From the NCBI GenBank assembly GCA_022393335.1, contig JAJEKB010021088.1:829151-893150 (forward strand): a DNA stretch of 64,000 nucleotides. The letters are read 5' to 3'. The notes under the pieces were generated by a model. The model saw only the letters and a program-made list of their open reading frames with translations. It did not search any database and was not told the DNA's origin. The DNA is from Macrotrachela quadricornifera (taxonomy: Eukaryota; Rotifera; Eurotatoria; Philodinida; Philodinidae). Positions 46,593 to 58,190 of the stretch are shown one piece after another (position 1 is the first letter of the stretch; each line of letters begins with the position of its first letter). Position numbers and translations under genes: made by a program.

Positions 46593-48351
46593 ACGGGTGG
46601 CACAGAATAAATTACACCATGCGTATTTTGAGTATAACTCTTCTATTATCTATTAGACGAGGACATCTTTTCAAACTAAATATGAAAATAGTAATGGCTC
46701 AGTGAAAATTTATTTTGATTCAACCGAGACTGTTTCATTATCTACAATTAAATTGTAGTTAAGAATGATCTACACTATTGGTTCTATCGCGGTATCATCT
46801 GCTTCTGGCTGTTGACACAAGGTTCGTACAAGTGTCACTATTGAGAAGGTTAAGTACTGTCTAGAACAAAAAAAGCGAGTGTTCATAAGAAAACTAGCTA
46901 AAGAAATGAATATTTCGTGAAGTTCTGGGCTGTAAACCATACAAAATGATAAAACAATATAAGCTAATTAATCTTCAAAACAAAAAAGAGCATTAAGTTT
47001 GCTTATTGGGTGTTAAATAACAAGTAACGCTCATCGATGTGACTTGTTTAACACTCGATTGAACACAATCTGCTCATTAGCTACCGCTTCTCATTGAATT
47101 CTATATTCAGAACTATCGCTGAATAAACACACGCATATAAAAAAACATATATTATGTTTTAAATGACCTTCTTGTAAAGAGACCAACCCTTTCAATAATG
47201 TATAGTTTTTTTGAATGCGTGTGTTTGTTCAGTGAGAGTTGTCAATATCGAATTGGATGACAAATGATACATAATGAGTAGACTATATTCAGTCAAGAGT
47301 TACGTGAGTCCCAACGACAAACATTACTAGTGAGTTATCGTGATCTTTAGGTTTATTATGGAGTTTCACGAAAGATATGTTTTTTTCGTCTTTCACCCTA
47401 ACACAAAGCCACAAACTGTTTTTTCATGTAACCCTCAGTACTACAGCCGACGGAATGAACTGCAAAAAAAATTAACTTTTGACCGAAGCACAAATAACCA
47501 TACGGATTTAGACTTTCTCGTATAACCTTCCCCTCTACAGGTAACGAAAAGGTAGTTGACGATCTATGAGCCCTCTCCCCCTATATTGCATTTGCACATC
47601 TATGGATACCTTCATAGTAAGGCAGATTGAAAAGCTAAATGGTGTCATACGATGTTTTTTTGCCCCTGACACGAATCCACAAACGAATAAACAAACTACT
47701 TTTCTTTCCATATGATCCTCTCTACAGTCGAGGAAACTACAACAAAGATCACACCAAAATATGACTTTGCACAGGTGAAAAGTTTTTTGGCTTTAATAAA
47801 ATATATAATCCTTACAATGATCGAGTGTGGGTTTCCAACAGAGAAGAAGCTAATAGAAAAGGTTCTTTTCATCAGAAAACTAAATATTCACAAAAGGTTA
47901 TGGCGTGGTTAGGTGTATGTGCTGAAGGCTAATAACACCAGTAGTTTTGGAAGATGAAACGATAAATCCAAAGATTTACATCAACGAAGTCTTTTAGAAA
48001 GCAATTGGACTTTTCAACGGGATGGGCACTAGGCCTGACAAACACCATCTACACTCAAGAATCGTGTGCTCAACATTTTCCTGATTTTATCTCCAACAAG
48101 TGTTGACCATCCAATTCACCCAACTTCTGCCCCTTGAATCACAGTTTATGGAACGAGCCCGTACAACAAAAGTAACGTTAGTTGAAGAGATTTGAAAAAT
48201 AAATGGAACAAATTATATTTATTTAATGAAATGTATTGTTTTGTGCAGAATTTAAAGCCCTTGTTTTTAATAAGAAAAACTTATTTCGTTTGATTGGAAA
48301 ACAGAGGAGAAATATTAGACATACAAACGGTATAATTTATTCTGCGCCACC
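46593..48351 (+). mobile_element. Mariner element, full length but decayed
   Basis: Flanked by TA. The inverted ends share GGTGGC(A/G)CAGAATAAATTA. Plus-strand remnants of the transposase appear in order: VTIEKVKYCLEQKKRVFIRK with KLAKEMNIS (HTH region) near 46845, and TPVVLEDETINPKIYINEVF with KAIGLFNGMGT near 47937-48020. Then come RIVCSTF and a degenerate stretch where the SPDLNPLD block should be, and RARTTKVTLVEEI near 48150. Stops and frameshifts are frequent and the catalytic Asp motifs are degraded. A smaller element is nested at 47111-47240. Confidence 0.85.
47111..47240. mobile_element. 130-bp mini-element nested in mariner
   Basis: Ends AACTATCGCTGAATAAACAC and GTGTTTGTTCAGTGAGAGTT are inverted repeats of about 24 bp with few mismatches (extending to ACGC/GCGT). 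The interior is AT-rich and noncoding. It lies between the HTH and catalytic parts of the decayed mariner transposase, so it is the younger insertion. Confidence 0.7.
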
Positions 48352-48599
48352 TATTAAATTTCACTAATCTGATATATGTAAAATTAGAACATTTGATTAT
48401 TCCATTCATTTTCAAGACAATAAAACAAAATAATGTCTTAGAATGACTGCAGCAATGAATGAACAGTTATAGGAACATTCAAAATGCGCAGAAAAAACTC
48501 TAGCTATGTACTATATATAACTCTCCTTCAAGTCAATCGAACCTCTTCATTCAGTTACAGATATTCCATTTGCATTGCGCATATCTTAAATATAATGGT

Positions 48600-48665
48600 G
48601 TGATGTAGTGAAAGCATGCTGAGGTCATGATTCAGATGTCGAAAGATCGAAAATTCTAGTTACTA
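48600..48665 (+). repeat. tRNA-like remnant (SINE head?)
   Basis: The order TGATGTAGTGAAAGCA, then about 30 bp, then AGATCGAAAATTCTAG loosely follows the A-box and B-box layout of a tRNA-derived promoter. Acceptor pairing is poor and no anticodon loop can be read with confidence. It may be a decayed tRNA-derived retroposon. Confidence 0.2.
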
Positions 48666-48807
48666 TTCTTATTTTTCTCAAGTTTTTTTCTTAATTTATT
48701 CTAAATCGCCGCTACTTTACCTTAGAAGATGATGCAATAAAATAACTGACAATGTAGTCGCCTCGTGTCTTTTTGGTTTTGCACATAAATACATCATTGT
48801 TGAAAAC

Positions 48808-49026
48808 AAAGAAAAACAGAACAGAACGAAAAAAAAGCATTCAATGTAGAATATTATTGCCATTACAATCCCACGTTTGCGTTCTTCTCTTATTTTTTCT
48901 GTTCCGTCCTTTTACATGTTTGATATAACTGCGACATTATTGTAAAAAAAAAGAACAGAACAGAAAAAAGTATTCAGCATAGAGCATCGCCATCATTACA
49001 AGCGTATGTTTGCGTTTTCTGTGTAG
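48808..49026. repeat. Direct duplication of about 80 bp upstream of PXMP2-like gene
   Basis: Two diverged copies sit in tandem. The first (48808-48895) holds AGAACGAAAAAAAAGCATTC and CATTACAATCCCACGTTTGC. The second (48950-49026) holds GAACAGAAAAAAGTATTCAG and CATTACAAGCGTATGTTTGC. Each ends near GTTTGCGTT followed by T-rich sequence. They lie about 90 bp before the start codon, so a promoter or 5'UTR role is possible. Confidence 0.55.
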
Positions 49027-49110
49027 TTTTTTTGTCCATTATGCCCTTTATTTTTCTTCTCACATGTTTTATTTGTATCTTGTACATCTCTAATATAAAC
49101 GATTTTTAGG

Positions 49111-50100
49111 ATGACTATCGCTGTTTCCAACGTTACGAAAGCTGCAATTCAAACTCAACAAGGTATACTTACATACTGATGATTTTAACATGTGATAACA
49201 ACATTGTAATATTATTTTTTCGAATAGGATGGCGTAGTTTGATTAAACCGTATTTATTCTCAACATTAGCAATCGGTACAAGTGTAACAACAGGCGATTT
49301 TATATGTCAATATTTAGAAAGACATAAAAAGAAGATAGATGGGGATACTAATCAAACATCATCATCTTCTTTACTGCCTTGGTGGGATAGGCAACGTTCT
49401 TTGATCATGTGTACTTCAGCTGTCTTAGTATCAACACCCTGAAACTTTACACTTGCAAGAACAGTTGAAAGACTATTTCCAGGTTAGTATAGACTAAGAA
49501 TATAAGTAGACAGCAAACTTTAATGATCTGAACTCTTAGCTCACTTAAATTCATTCTCTTTTTACCTGTATAAAAAGTAGATTGTCAGGTTTGATAAATT
49601 GTGAAAAACTCATTGAATTCTTTTTCTTCAATTTGAAGCATTTATTTCTCCTTTGTCGTTTTATATCTTCAATAGGTAAACGGGGTGTTCAAATTGGAAA
49701 AAAAATGTTAACCAATTTATTAGTTGCACCTATTGGTATAAGTCTCGTCTTTACATCTGTTAGTCTCCTGAAAGGTCAAACTCTTCATGAAGCAAAAACA
49801 AAAGTTAAAACTGATATGCCAAAAACTTTTCTAGCTGGGATATGTTACTGGCCATTTGTTTCATTTATTAACTTTCGTTTTATACCGTTGAACTATCGAC
49901 CATTTGTTGGCAGTTTGGCTGGAGCCATATGGAATGTTTATATTTCCGAAGTTGCTAATAGGACAGCTGATAATTCAAATGATTCTTTACACCCATTGGC
50001 AGAAACAGCAACAACTTTGATAGCTGAATCAGGTGGAACAACAGTTCCAGCCTTGCGAGAGGCATGGCATATCTCAGATCATAATAAAAAAATTGCGTAA
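49111..50100 (+). pseudogene. PXMP2/Mpv17-family membrane protein with one nonsense codon
   Basis: Three exons (49111-49162, 49228-49482, 49676-50100) with GT..AG junctions in phase encode 243 codons. WRSLIKPYLFSTLAIGTSVT with TGDFICQYLE is the Mpv17/PMP22 start, where the first helix leads to GD..Q. The C-terminal exon has NLLVAPIGISLVFTSVSLLK and TFLAGICYWPFVSFINFRFI with PLNYRPFVGSLAGAIWNVYI, matching the family signature W-P-x-x-x-x-I-N-F. Codon 89 (49440-49442) is TGA where TGG (Trp, in TPWNFTLARTVE) is expected. All else is intact: splice sites, length and C-terminus. Members sit in peroxisomal or mitochondrial inner membranes. It is either a recent pseudogene, a read-through case or a base error. 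Confidence 0.75.
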
Positions 50101-50239
50101 CCCGTAGAGTTTAATTACAATTCAAATTCTGGTATGCATGATTCCACTGTTTTGAAAAGACAACGAAGAAATAGTGAAGAGAGATTTAAATTTTTCTTTT
50201 TGTCTAATTCATATTTTCTACCTAACGAAAACAAATAAC

Positions 50240-53072
50240 TCACGAGGGGAGGCCCCAACTTTAAAATTCCTTTCGAATTGAGATTCAATGGACAACAGGT
50301 AAAGGATGGTGCTGATTTTGAATATCGCAATCATTTGGACTAACATTAGGTTCTTTACCTAGTTTTCTGGAAAACTAGGTCTTTAAGATAAAACATCATT
50401 TGCAACAAAAAATTTTTTGTCTGCTCGTATGAAGGGACATAGTACAAAACTTATAGGAAACTATTTTTCAAGATGACTAGAGAGCTTTTAAGCTAGTTTT
50501 TTTGGTAAAAAACGAAATACAGAGGACGAACGTTCTTTTGAAATTTAAAGTTTTTCGGCATTTTCCTTTAAAATTGTTTGATAAAAAAAATTTTCTTATT
50601 CATTCTAAATGAATGCTTTTATTCAAGACTAAACTTTTTGCTATCACCAAAGTTTTTAAAGTTACAGAATAGAAATTGAACGTATGATAGTTGTTCAGAT
50701 AAAGTTCAAGGACATACACAAGTGTTGGAAATATCTCTGGGTCATATGCTGAATTTTCTCAACATAACATAGTAGGTTTATCTTAGCATGTTATCGCATG
50801 CTCTATGTTGTGATTTTTCCAACATATTTATATACGTCATACTTGGTTTTTACCAACTTACATATATATATACGTGTGTGTGTCTTTCCTTTTCTTTTTT
50901 CGTTCTCGATCATATCCACTACTTTGCTAAGTCTCTTGATAGTTCTTTTCTCTTCCTCTTGTTCCTATTGTTTTCGTTCGTATTTATATCGTATCAAGTG
51001 TTGTACGCGCAAATCAGATTCACTCACATAAACACATAATTTACAGTAATTAGCTGGTAAGTACGTCTTTTGTCGATTTCGCCCATACACAACGCATGAT
51101 TATATTTTTAGGTGCAATGAACGTTAAAAATATCGTTTCAGCTCTGGTTGAGTTACTTAATAATAATCTTTCGATGAGTACGTCATCTCCAGTGATAGTG
51201 ATAGAGCGTGAAATGGCTGAACATTTAGCTGATATAATAAAGTTAGTATCACAATCTCAACAAGTTTATTACGAGGAACAAACTACTATCGATATCGGCG
51301 AGGTGTCTAATGGAGATGAAAGTGATGCAGACGAGGAAAAACTTGATGAAGATAAGGATATTGAGGACACAGATCCAGACTGAAGTGACGAAAGCTGTGC
51401 ACAAGAAAAGTTTGGTTTAAAAGAATATTCTAAAGACTTTATTGACGGGATCAAGACGTCTGGGCGCAAACGTCGTCGGTCGTGAAAATCTATACATAAT
51501 CGATTTAAAAGTATACCGATTGAGACCTACATCAGTAAATTTCGGCAAAAGGTGGATGAATTAGTTTTTAAGATGAAGAAAGCAAGAGAAAAAGATCTTG
51601 TTGTACTCGATTTCGATATTCAAAGATGGTACTTGAAAATTGCAAGAAACATAAAGTTGGAAGATTTTCATGACTTTCATCATTGCCTCGGAAATTTCAA
51701 GACACGGCATAAACTAGTCTCTCGTAAAATAACAAATTTCATATCTCACCATGAAGTGGAAAGTATTAATGCAGCTCAAAAATCCGAACTTAACTTTATT
51801 TCAGAATACAAAAAACTTTCGTCCCATTACAAATTTTCTGAAATTCTAAATACAGATTAGAAAGGTGTTGAGAAAGAACTACATTCATCACATACTATAA
51901 CTTTTCCGGGTGAAAAAAAGACTTTCGGTGTGGTACAATCGAAAAATGCAACGACACATTTTCTACTTTGCAACCTACCATTTCATTAGATGATAAACTA
52001 TTCGATCAAATTTATCTATGTTTGCAAAAACCAAACGATAAGATATCAGGTAAGTGCGAAGGTCTTTGCACTAATGATTCAGTACAGTTGGTATGCCAGT
52101 GTATTAATGAAAGACGACTCAAGCCCCTTTAAAGCAGTAAATGAAATGTGTTTTCCGGGATCAGAAACTCATGATGACGTGAGGAAAAAAACTGTCCTGA
52201 ATCAGTGTTTATTACATGTGCTGTCTGTTCTACGAAACTATGTTTTGAGCATATCTTTATCAGTTATCATTTTCATTGAAATAACAGTAAATGTATTTCA
52301 TGCGCGCAACTAGAGTTATTTTCAAGTCTACTAGTTTCTTTCTAATTTTTTAATTAGGTAAATATGGTAATTTGAATGGATAGTGGTGAATCCACGATAG
52401 CTCGAAAAAAAGGAATAGAATAATCAGCAGTTTTTTGTTATTCCTGGTTTTTCATTCTGTACATTTTCGACTGTAAGATATTTTGTTAATAAAGGATTAT
52501 AAAAACTAAAACTTATCCGTTTGGTTTATTACTTTCAGTGTGTGAGTCACATCATGAGGTCTGATACACTTTAGGTTCTGTAACGAAGGAGTTGTTTCAT
52601 TTATACGTGATCATTTGTGGCTTATTAAATCTGGTGCTCTATAAGATCTTTCAAAACAACACTTAGGATGTTTGTAAGCTACTACCTCACTACGATCAAT
52701 CATCTAGAATGAATAAGAAAAATATTTTTATCAAACAATTTTTAAACAAAAACGCCGAAAAACTTTGAATTTCAAAGAACGTTTGTCCTCTGTATTTCAT
52801 TTTTTTTACCTAAAAATTTAGCTTAAAAGCCTTCTAGTGACCTTGAAAAGTAGTTTCCTATAGGTTTTGTACTATGTCTCTTCATATGAACAGACAAATT
52901 TTTTGTCGCAAAAGATCTTTTAACCTAAAAACCTAGTTTTCCAGAAAATCGGGTAAAGAAGTCAACGCTAACCCAAATGATTATGATATTCGAAACTAGC
53001 ATCCTCGTTTACCTATTGTCTACTGAATCTCAGTTCGAAAGGAATTTTAAAGCTAGAGGCCTTCTCTCGTAA
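50240..53072 (+). mobile_element. DNA transposon with terminal inverted repeats of about 370 bp
   Basis: The left repeat (about 50240-50612) and right repeat (about 52700-53072) are inverted and perhaps 80 percent identical. Matching landmarks include ACAGAGGACGAACGTTC against GAACGTTTGTCCTCTGT, TTTTCTGGAAAACTAGGT against ACCTAGTTTTCCAGAAAA, and AAATTCCTTTCGAATTGAG against CAGTTCGAAAGGAATTT. Tips near ACGAGGGGAGGCC and GGCCTTCTCTCGT are recognisable. The interior carries the broken transposase at 51096-52313. Target duplication was not resolved. Confidence 0.8.
51096..52313 (+). pseudogene. Transposase with CENP-B-type HTH, broken
   Basis: Successive plus-strand frames give GLKEYSKDFIDGIKTSGRKR with a stop, KSIHNRFKSIPIETYISKFR and QRWYLKIARNIKLEDFHDFH. 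LGNFKTRHKLVSRKITNFIS follows, which is the conserved second HTH (W-x2-x-F-K-x-R-H-x-x-x-S-R-K-I-T). After ILNTD and a stop comes FPGEKKTFGVVQSKNATTHF, corresponding to the catalytic-domain strand GEK..G...SKNA.THSYT of this DDE group. Several stops break it, and the catalytic core appears incomplete. Between the long terminal repeats it is the former mobilising gene. Family naming is by recognition of the HTH wording. Confidence 0.65.
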
Positions 53073-53811
53073 GTTTTAAGTATTGAAAACGTAATTTCAA
53101 TCTATCCACTGATGACATACACTGAAGAAAACACTCTTTTACTAGGCAATAAAAATTTTGCTTCTGCATATATTCTTTTCAAAAAAAGAGTCGCCATCAA
53201 ATACAATTTATACTAAAAAAAAAAAAAGATAAAAAAAACTCATTCGGAGCTGTCTGAATAGTTTTTTCGATTGGTTACACCCTCTAACATCATCTCTTAA
53301 ACTGTCCAACTGTGGAACTATTACTCTATGTTTGGCCAAAATAATAATGTAATACTTTATTTATGTTATTCAAAATGAAAACGAAAAATTTTGCATGTCA
53401 CGAAAGTTAATCGATGCATTTAAAAAGAAATAATACTTTTTTTAACGAAGAGAATAAGTATTGTTTGATAATAATCGAAGTATTCTTCGTCAGGAATATA
53501 TAATATTATGGCAATAAGAATACCAATATGAATATATTAAATGCAATTATTCATCATATTTATTCGTTAAGTTTCCATTGTCTCTCTTCTAGATAATATA
53601 TAACTGCTTCTATCAAAATTTTTTTTATTATATTGTTATCATCACGTTTTGGTAGTCACATATACAGATAAGGGTTGAATTCCGACTAGATATTCGATGG
53701 TACATAACACATGCGTACGAGGATACTTATAAGATAACGAACTACTTCAAAACGCATACATTCAAGTGAAATGTATTCATGTCACAAGCAATCACATAAA
53801 CCTCTCAGAAG

Positions 53812-56770
53812 ATGACTCCATCGCTTCACACATTACCAGTGGAATTGGTTTATCGAATTCTCGATTATCTTGAATCAGAAACAATTTTTTTATCCTTCCG
53901 TAATGTCTGCACGAAGCTCAATAGAATTATAGATACGTATCATCGATATCAGGTAATCTTTTGCTTTATTATAAAATCACATATTCATCACCTTTCCCAC
54001 ACTTAATTTCTTCTTTCTGATTTGAAATGAATAGATTTCATACGACAATACTCACTAATTGAGTGTATTATATGAATAAGAAAATTCACAGAAGTATTCA
54101 TAAACACTATCAAAAATTGTTTAAATCTCATAATACTGTAGAGAATGTTAAAAAATATAGAAACAAACGTATCAAATTTTCCAAGATGTCGAAACAACTC
54201 TTTATTCAACTGGACAGCATTCAAGTTTCAGTAAACTGCAAAATGTGGTGTGAAGCTAGCCTTTAAACGAGTTACTCGAAATATAAAGGTCTTCTCCAGA
54301 ACTGAGCGAGCCTAAACTTATGTTGGTCCACCAAGCTCGAGCTTTATTTGTTTTTTTACATGGAAAGTTTTTCACGTGCGAAAAACAAAAATAACTATAA
54401 TAATAATCGATTAATAATGACTGAAATTAGTTGAAATCTATCATTACATATCAAGAAATGAATGTAAAATGAAAATTAAATAGCATCATTTTAATCGCGT
54501 TTATTCTCGTTTTTTATCAAAATTTTTACATAGCTGATGTGTCTTATAAACGATAAAAAGCGGAAGGTTTTACTATACGAACGCTGTTATAGTTTCACAT
54601 AACTAATAAAAATAAAAAGAGAGTTTATCCAGTTCGATGACAATACTTATCAGAAAGAGAAAAAATTTACATTTCAATACTTCGAAGTATGAGTGAAGTA
54701 CCGTATTTTCTTCATTCTTCAGATAAATGAAGGCTTAGTTTTATTCATTCGTATCTTATTTACGCGTCCAATCCATGAATGATGCACCTCAGAAATATGT
54801 TCTTGTGATACTTGCTCCCGGGACAGTTGCTCCCCAATGATATGTGCTCGACGAACAGTCACTCCCAAAACTCTGGCTCTTGTAATGTTATCTTCCCTAC
54901 AGCCCTTAGTTAGAAGTAACAACAATCAAAAACCGAACAAAAAAATGTCTAAATTATATAAAAACTCGCTTATCCTCAATATCATTCTCATCGAAACCCA
55001 CACACATCCTCACAATCAAGAATCATTTTCTCATTCATTATAATAAATATTACATAAATAATGTTTTTAATCGTCAAAAACTGAATATGTCGACAACAGT
55101 GAATGGCACAACGATGCTAAACATTTAAATACGTTAAAAAGCAGGTTTCTATAAACTGCATCCGTATCTTGAAAACTCCTTCATTGAGTCATATAATTAG
55201 TAGAATAAAGATTATCTAGCGAAAAATTGACCTTATGTTCATGTGTATATAACCTACTTCTCTGGATTATACAATGGTAGAAATCCCTAAAAATATTCTA
55301 AAAGATTTACTTCAGTAAACTACTCAATTTGTATATTTATTCAAAAATTTCTCAGAATTATTAACAAAATTCATAGAAATAGGTAGTGTTTGTTTGACGT
55401 ACCTCTAAAAGTTGCTAATAATATTTGAAAATCTTACACAAATCCAAAGATATCTAAATAACTATTCCAATAACATAAGATATTCGAAAAGAACACAGCG
55501 GTGATTACGCCTAGGCGAAAAACATAAAACAATTTAAAGACCCCTACAATATTTAAAAAACTATAAAAATTTAGGAAATTACGATATGATAATGTCTGTC
55601 TAATTTATTAAAATGCAAGAGTACCTTTCATTTCCACTTCTCCACTCTTATACTTCACTTTCTCTCTATTCACAGACACTCACTGAGCTGGATCTCAGAT
55701 GCAATGAAATTGGAGATGCTCGCGCACAACATCTCGCTAATTTGTTACGAAATAACAAGGTGATTCTCATTTTCCTCTTCAGCTCTCTCTTATATCTATT
55801 TTTCGCTCTACTCACAGACACTTATCAAGCTGAATCTTTACAATAATGAAATTGTAGGTACTGGAGCACAATATATTGCTGATTCCTTACGATATAACAA
55901 GGTGATTCTCATTTCCTCTTCTTCATCTCTCTCTCATATTCATTTTACTCTCTATTCATAGACACTCACTGAGCTCTATCTTGAGGACAATCAAATTGGA
56001 GATGTTGAAGTACAGCATCTCGCTAATGCCTTACGAGATAACAAGGTGATTCTCATTTCCTCATCTTTATCGCTTTCTCATATTTATCTTTTTCTCTATT
56101 CAAAGACACTCACTGAGCTGAATGTTGGCGGCAATGAAATTGAAGATGTTGGAGCACAATATCTCGCTGATGCCTTACGAGATAAGATGGTGACCTTTAT
56201 TCTTCTCTTCATCTCTCTTTGATATTTATTCCTTTCTCTATTCGCAGACAATCACTTCGCTGGATCTTGGGAAGAATCAAATTGGAGATGTTGGAGCACA
56301 ATATCTCGTTAATGCCTTACAACATAACACAGTGATTCTCATTTTTCTCTTCATCTCTCTTTCATATCTGTCATTCTCTCTATTCAAAGACACTCACTTC
56401 ACTGCGTCTTTGGAGAAATCGAATTGGACGTGTTGGAGCACAGTATCTCGCTGATGCCTTACGAGAAAACAAAGCGATTCTCATTCCTCTTCTTTATTTC
56501 TTTTTCATATTTATCTTTCTTTCTATTAATAGACACTCGCTGACCTTAATCTTTCAAATAATCTAATTAGAGATGTTGGAGCACAACATTTCGCTAATTC
56601 GTTACGAGACAACAAGGTAATTCTTATTTTTTTATTCTTTATCTATTTCTCATATTTATTTTTCTCTCTATTCACAGACACTGCAGAAATTATATCTTTT
56701 CCATGAAAACAATATTTCCTCATCACTTAAAAGGAAACTGCGAGAAGAAGATGATCGATTGGATTTATAA
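53812..56770 (+). CDS. F-box plus leucine-rich-repeat protein, one LRR per exon
   Basis: Exon 1 (53812-53952) encodes MTPSLHTLPVELVYRILDYL through IIDTYHRYQ, an F-box that normally binds Skp1. Eight more exons follow: 55676-55759, 55818-55901, 55962-56045, 56106-56189, 56248-56331, 56390-56473, 56533-56616 and 56678-56770. Each of the first seven is exactly 84 bp in phase 0 and encodes one 28-aa ribonuclease-inhibitor-type repeat (TLTELxLxxNxIGDxGAQxLA). The last ends in REEDDRLDL. Joined, they give 273 aa, a plausible ubiquitin-ligase substrate receptor. Introns between repeats are 58 to 61 bp; the one after the sixth repeat starts GC. The 1.7-kb first intron is abnormal, so F-box and LRR exons may be separate genes. 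Confidence 0.7.
53953..55675. other. Oversized intron or intergenic insert
   Basis: No gene recognised. Near 54780-54900 the minus strand carries GGAGCAACTGTCCCGGGAGC-like iterations (also read as EQLSREQVSQEHI), resembling the end of a repetitive element. Its length against the 60-bp norm of the following introns suggests inserted sequence. Confidence 0.4.
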
Positions 56771-57029
56771 TTGACTTTGTTGTTTTCATTTAATTGCTAA
56801 TTAATAAATAATTGCGTTCAACTTCTTTTTGTTACGCTTCTATTCTATTTGCGCGTGCACGCGTAACCAGATATACTTTGGATTAGGATGCCACAATGAT
56901 CTTATACTATAGTTTCCTCTGTTACACATTTAATCAAAACTCTTTTATTATCATAAAAGACCCCTTGAAATTCTGTACAAAAGATACAGATTAAGATATA
57001 CGAAAAGCTGCAAAAATGAACATATTAGA

Positions 57030-57575
57030 CATAATGAATGATCACTCTTTACTTTGACCTGTTAAAAAAACTAAACATACGAAAAGATGCAACGTGAGAA
57101 CTCTACAGTTTACGTAACACCGTGTATTTTATAATTCACTTTTTTGTTTCCAAAATGAGCCAAATATTCAGCGATCAAATGTGACTTTGCTAAAATAGTC
57201 CATTTCTCTTGGTACAAGATGGATACGTTCCTTTCTTATTTCATTCTTTTATAATTGTTCGTTGTAAAGTGTGAAGCTTTTCACGCTATATCTTTTGATA
57301 CGTTTTGTTTTGTTAATGGGGCGAAATGATAAAAAATAGGATGCAAAGCACAGTCATTCATGATGTCTAGTCCATTATTTTGTACAGCTTTTTGTATATC
57401 TTTATATATTTTTTTTTTCAAATGTATCTGAAATTGTTTTTTATTTTAACCATATACAATTTTGTGCAGAATTTCAAGAAGTATCTTTTGAGAAAAACAA
57501 GTGTTTTGATCAAAGGCATAATAGAGGAGAAATTTCAAAAATATTAACAGTGCATTTCTTTATAGGACATCTGTT
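57030..57575. repeat. Mariner-tipped foldback repeat, copy B
   Basis: This is the same family as 8026-8640 in opposite orientation. Read on the minus strand from 57575 it starts TAACAGATGTCCTATAAAG (copy A: TAACAGGTGGCCCAAAATAA). It then passes TTCTGCACAAAATTGTATAT and enters a foldback whose arms contain AAAAGATATAGCGTGAAAAG (copy A: AAAAGATACAGCGTGGGAAG). The arms lie at about 57040-57120 and 57255-57360. No coding capacity. Confidence 0.6.
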
Positions 57576-57729
57576 ACTATGTCCTAAGTATTTTTTTTCT
57601 CGGTACGAGACATAAGAATCTTTTTATAAACATTATCTTTTGATTGTTATACTATTCTGAATAAGCATTATAATTTCTATGAAATAACTCATTCGTGTAA
57701 TATTTAAGTATGCTAATCAATTTTGTGCT

Positions 57730-58190
57730 TGTTCAAACCAAGAGGAATTATGTATATAATGTTCTATTAAATCATTTTTTCTATTTTTAAAACCATCTAA
57801 TTGATAACCTGTATCTTTTTATTCATATATGATAAGATAAAATCATCATTCAATACATTAATGTTTTATTTCTTCATCAAGAACACCATTGAATACTTCT
57901 GATGTAATAGCTAAGACAAAATTTGTTTTTAAAGAATCAATTGATTGATATTTATTTAATATTGAAGGTGAATTATAATCAAATATCTGTTCTAAGAGAA
58001 TATTCTATTGATATTTTTAATGATAGATATTGTTTACTTATATATAGATGTAAACATTTTCAACTAATCATCGTAATTTATTTACAATCAATAAAATTAT
58101 ATATGTTATTTGGTAGTGTTTTTATATGGATCATAAAAGAACTTGTCTGCAACTATATCATCATAAATGAATAAATTATCATTCATTAAA
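57730..58190 (-). pseudogene. Gene remnant, unknown
   Basis: The minus strand reads NKYQSIDSLKTNFVLAITSE with VFNGVLDEEIKH and, after stops and a frame change, DTGYQLDGFKNRKNDLIEHY with IHNSSWFEQAQN. The composition is protein-like and the codon bias matches neighbouring genes. No family was identified with confidence. Confidence 0.3.

Noticed and set aside
48600..48665. A functional tRNA gene
   Set aside because: A- and B-box resemblance only; acceptor stem and anticodon arm do not pair well, so kept only as a low-confidence remnant.
50788..51039. Two overlapping plus-strand frames in the long-TIR element
   Set aside because: Two frames open over the same T/C-rich sequence show low complexity, not coding.
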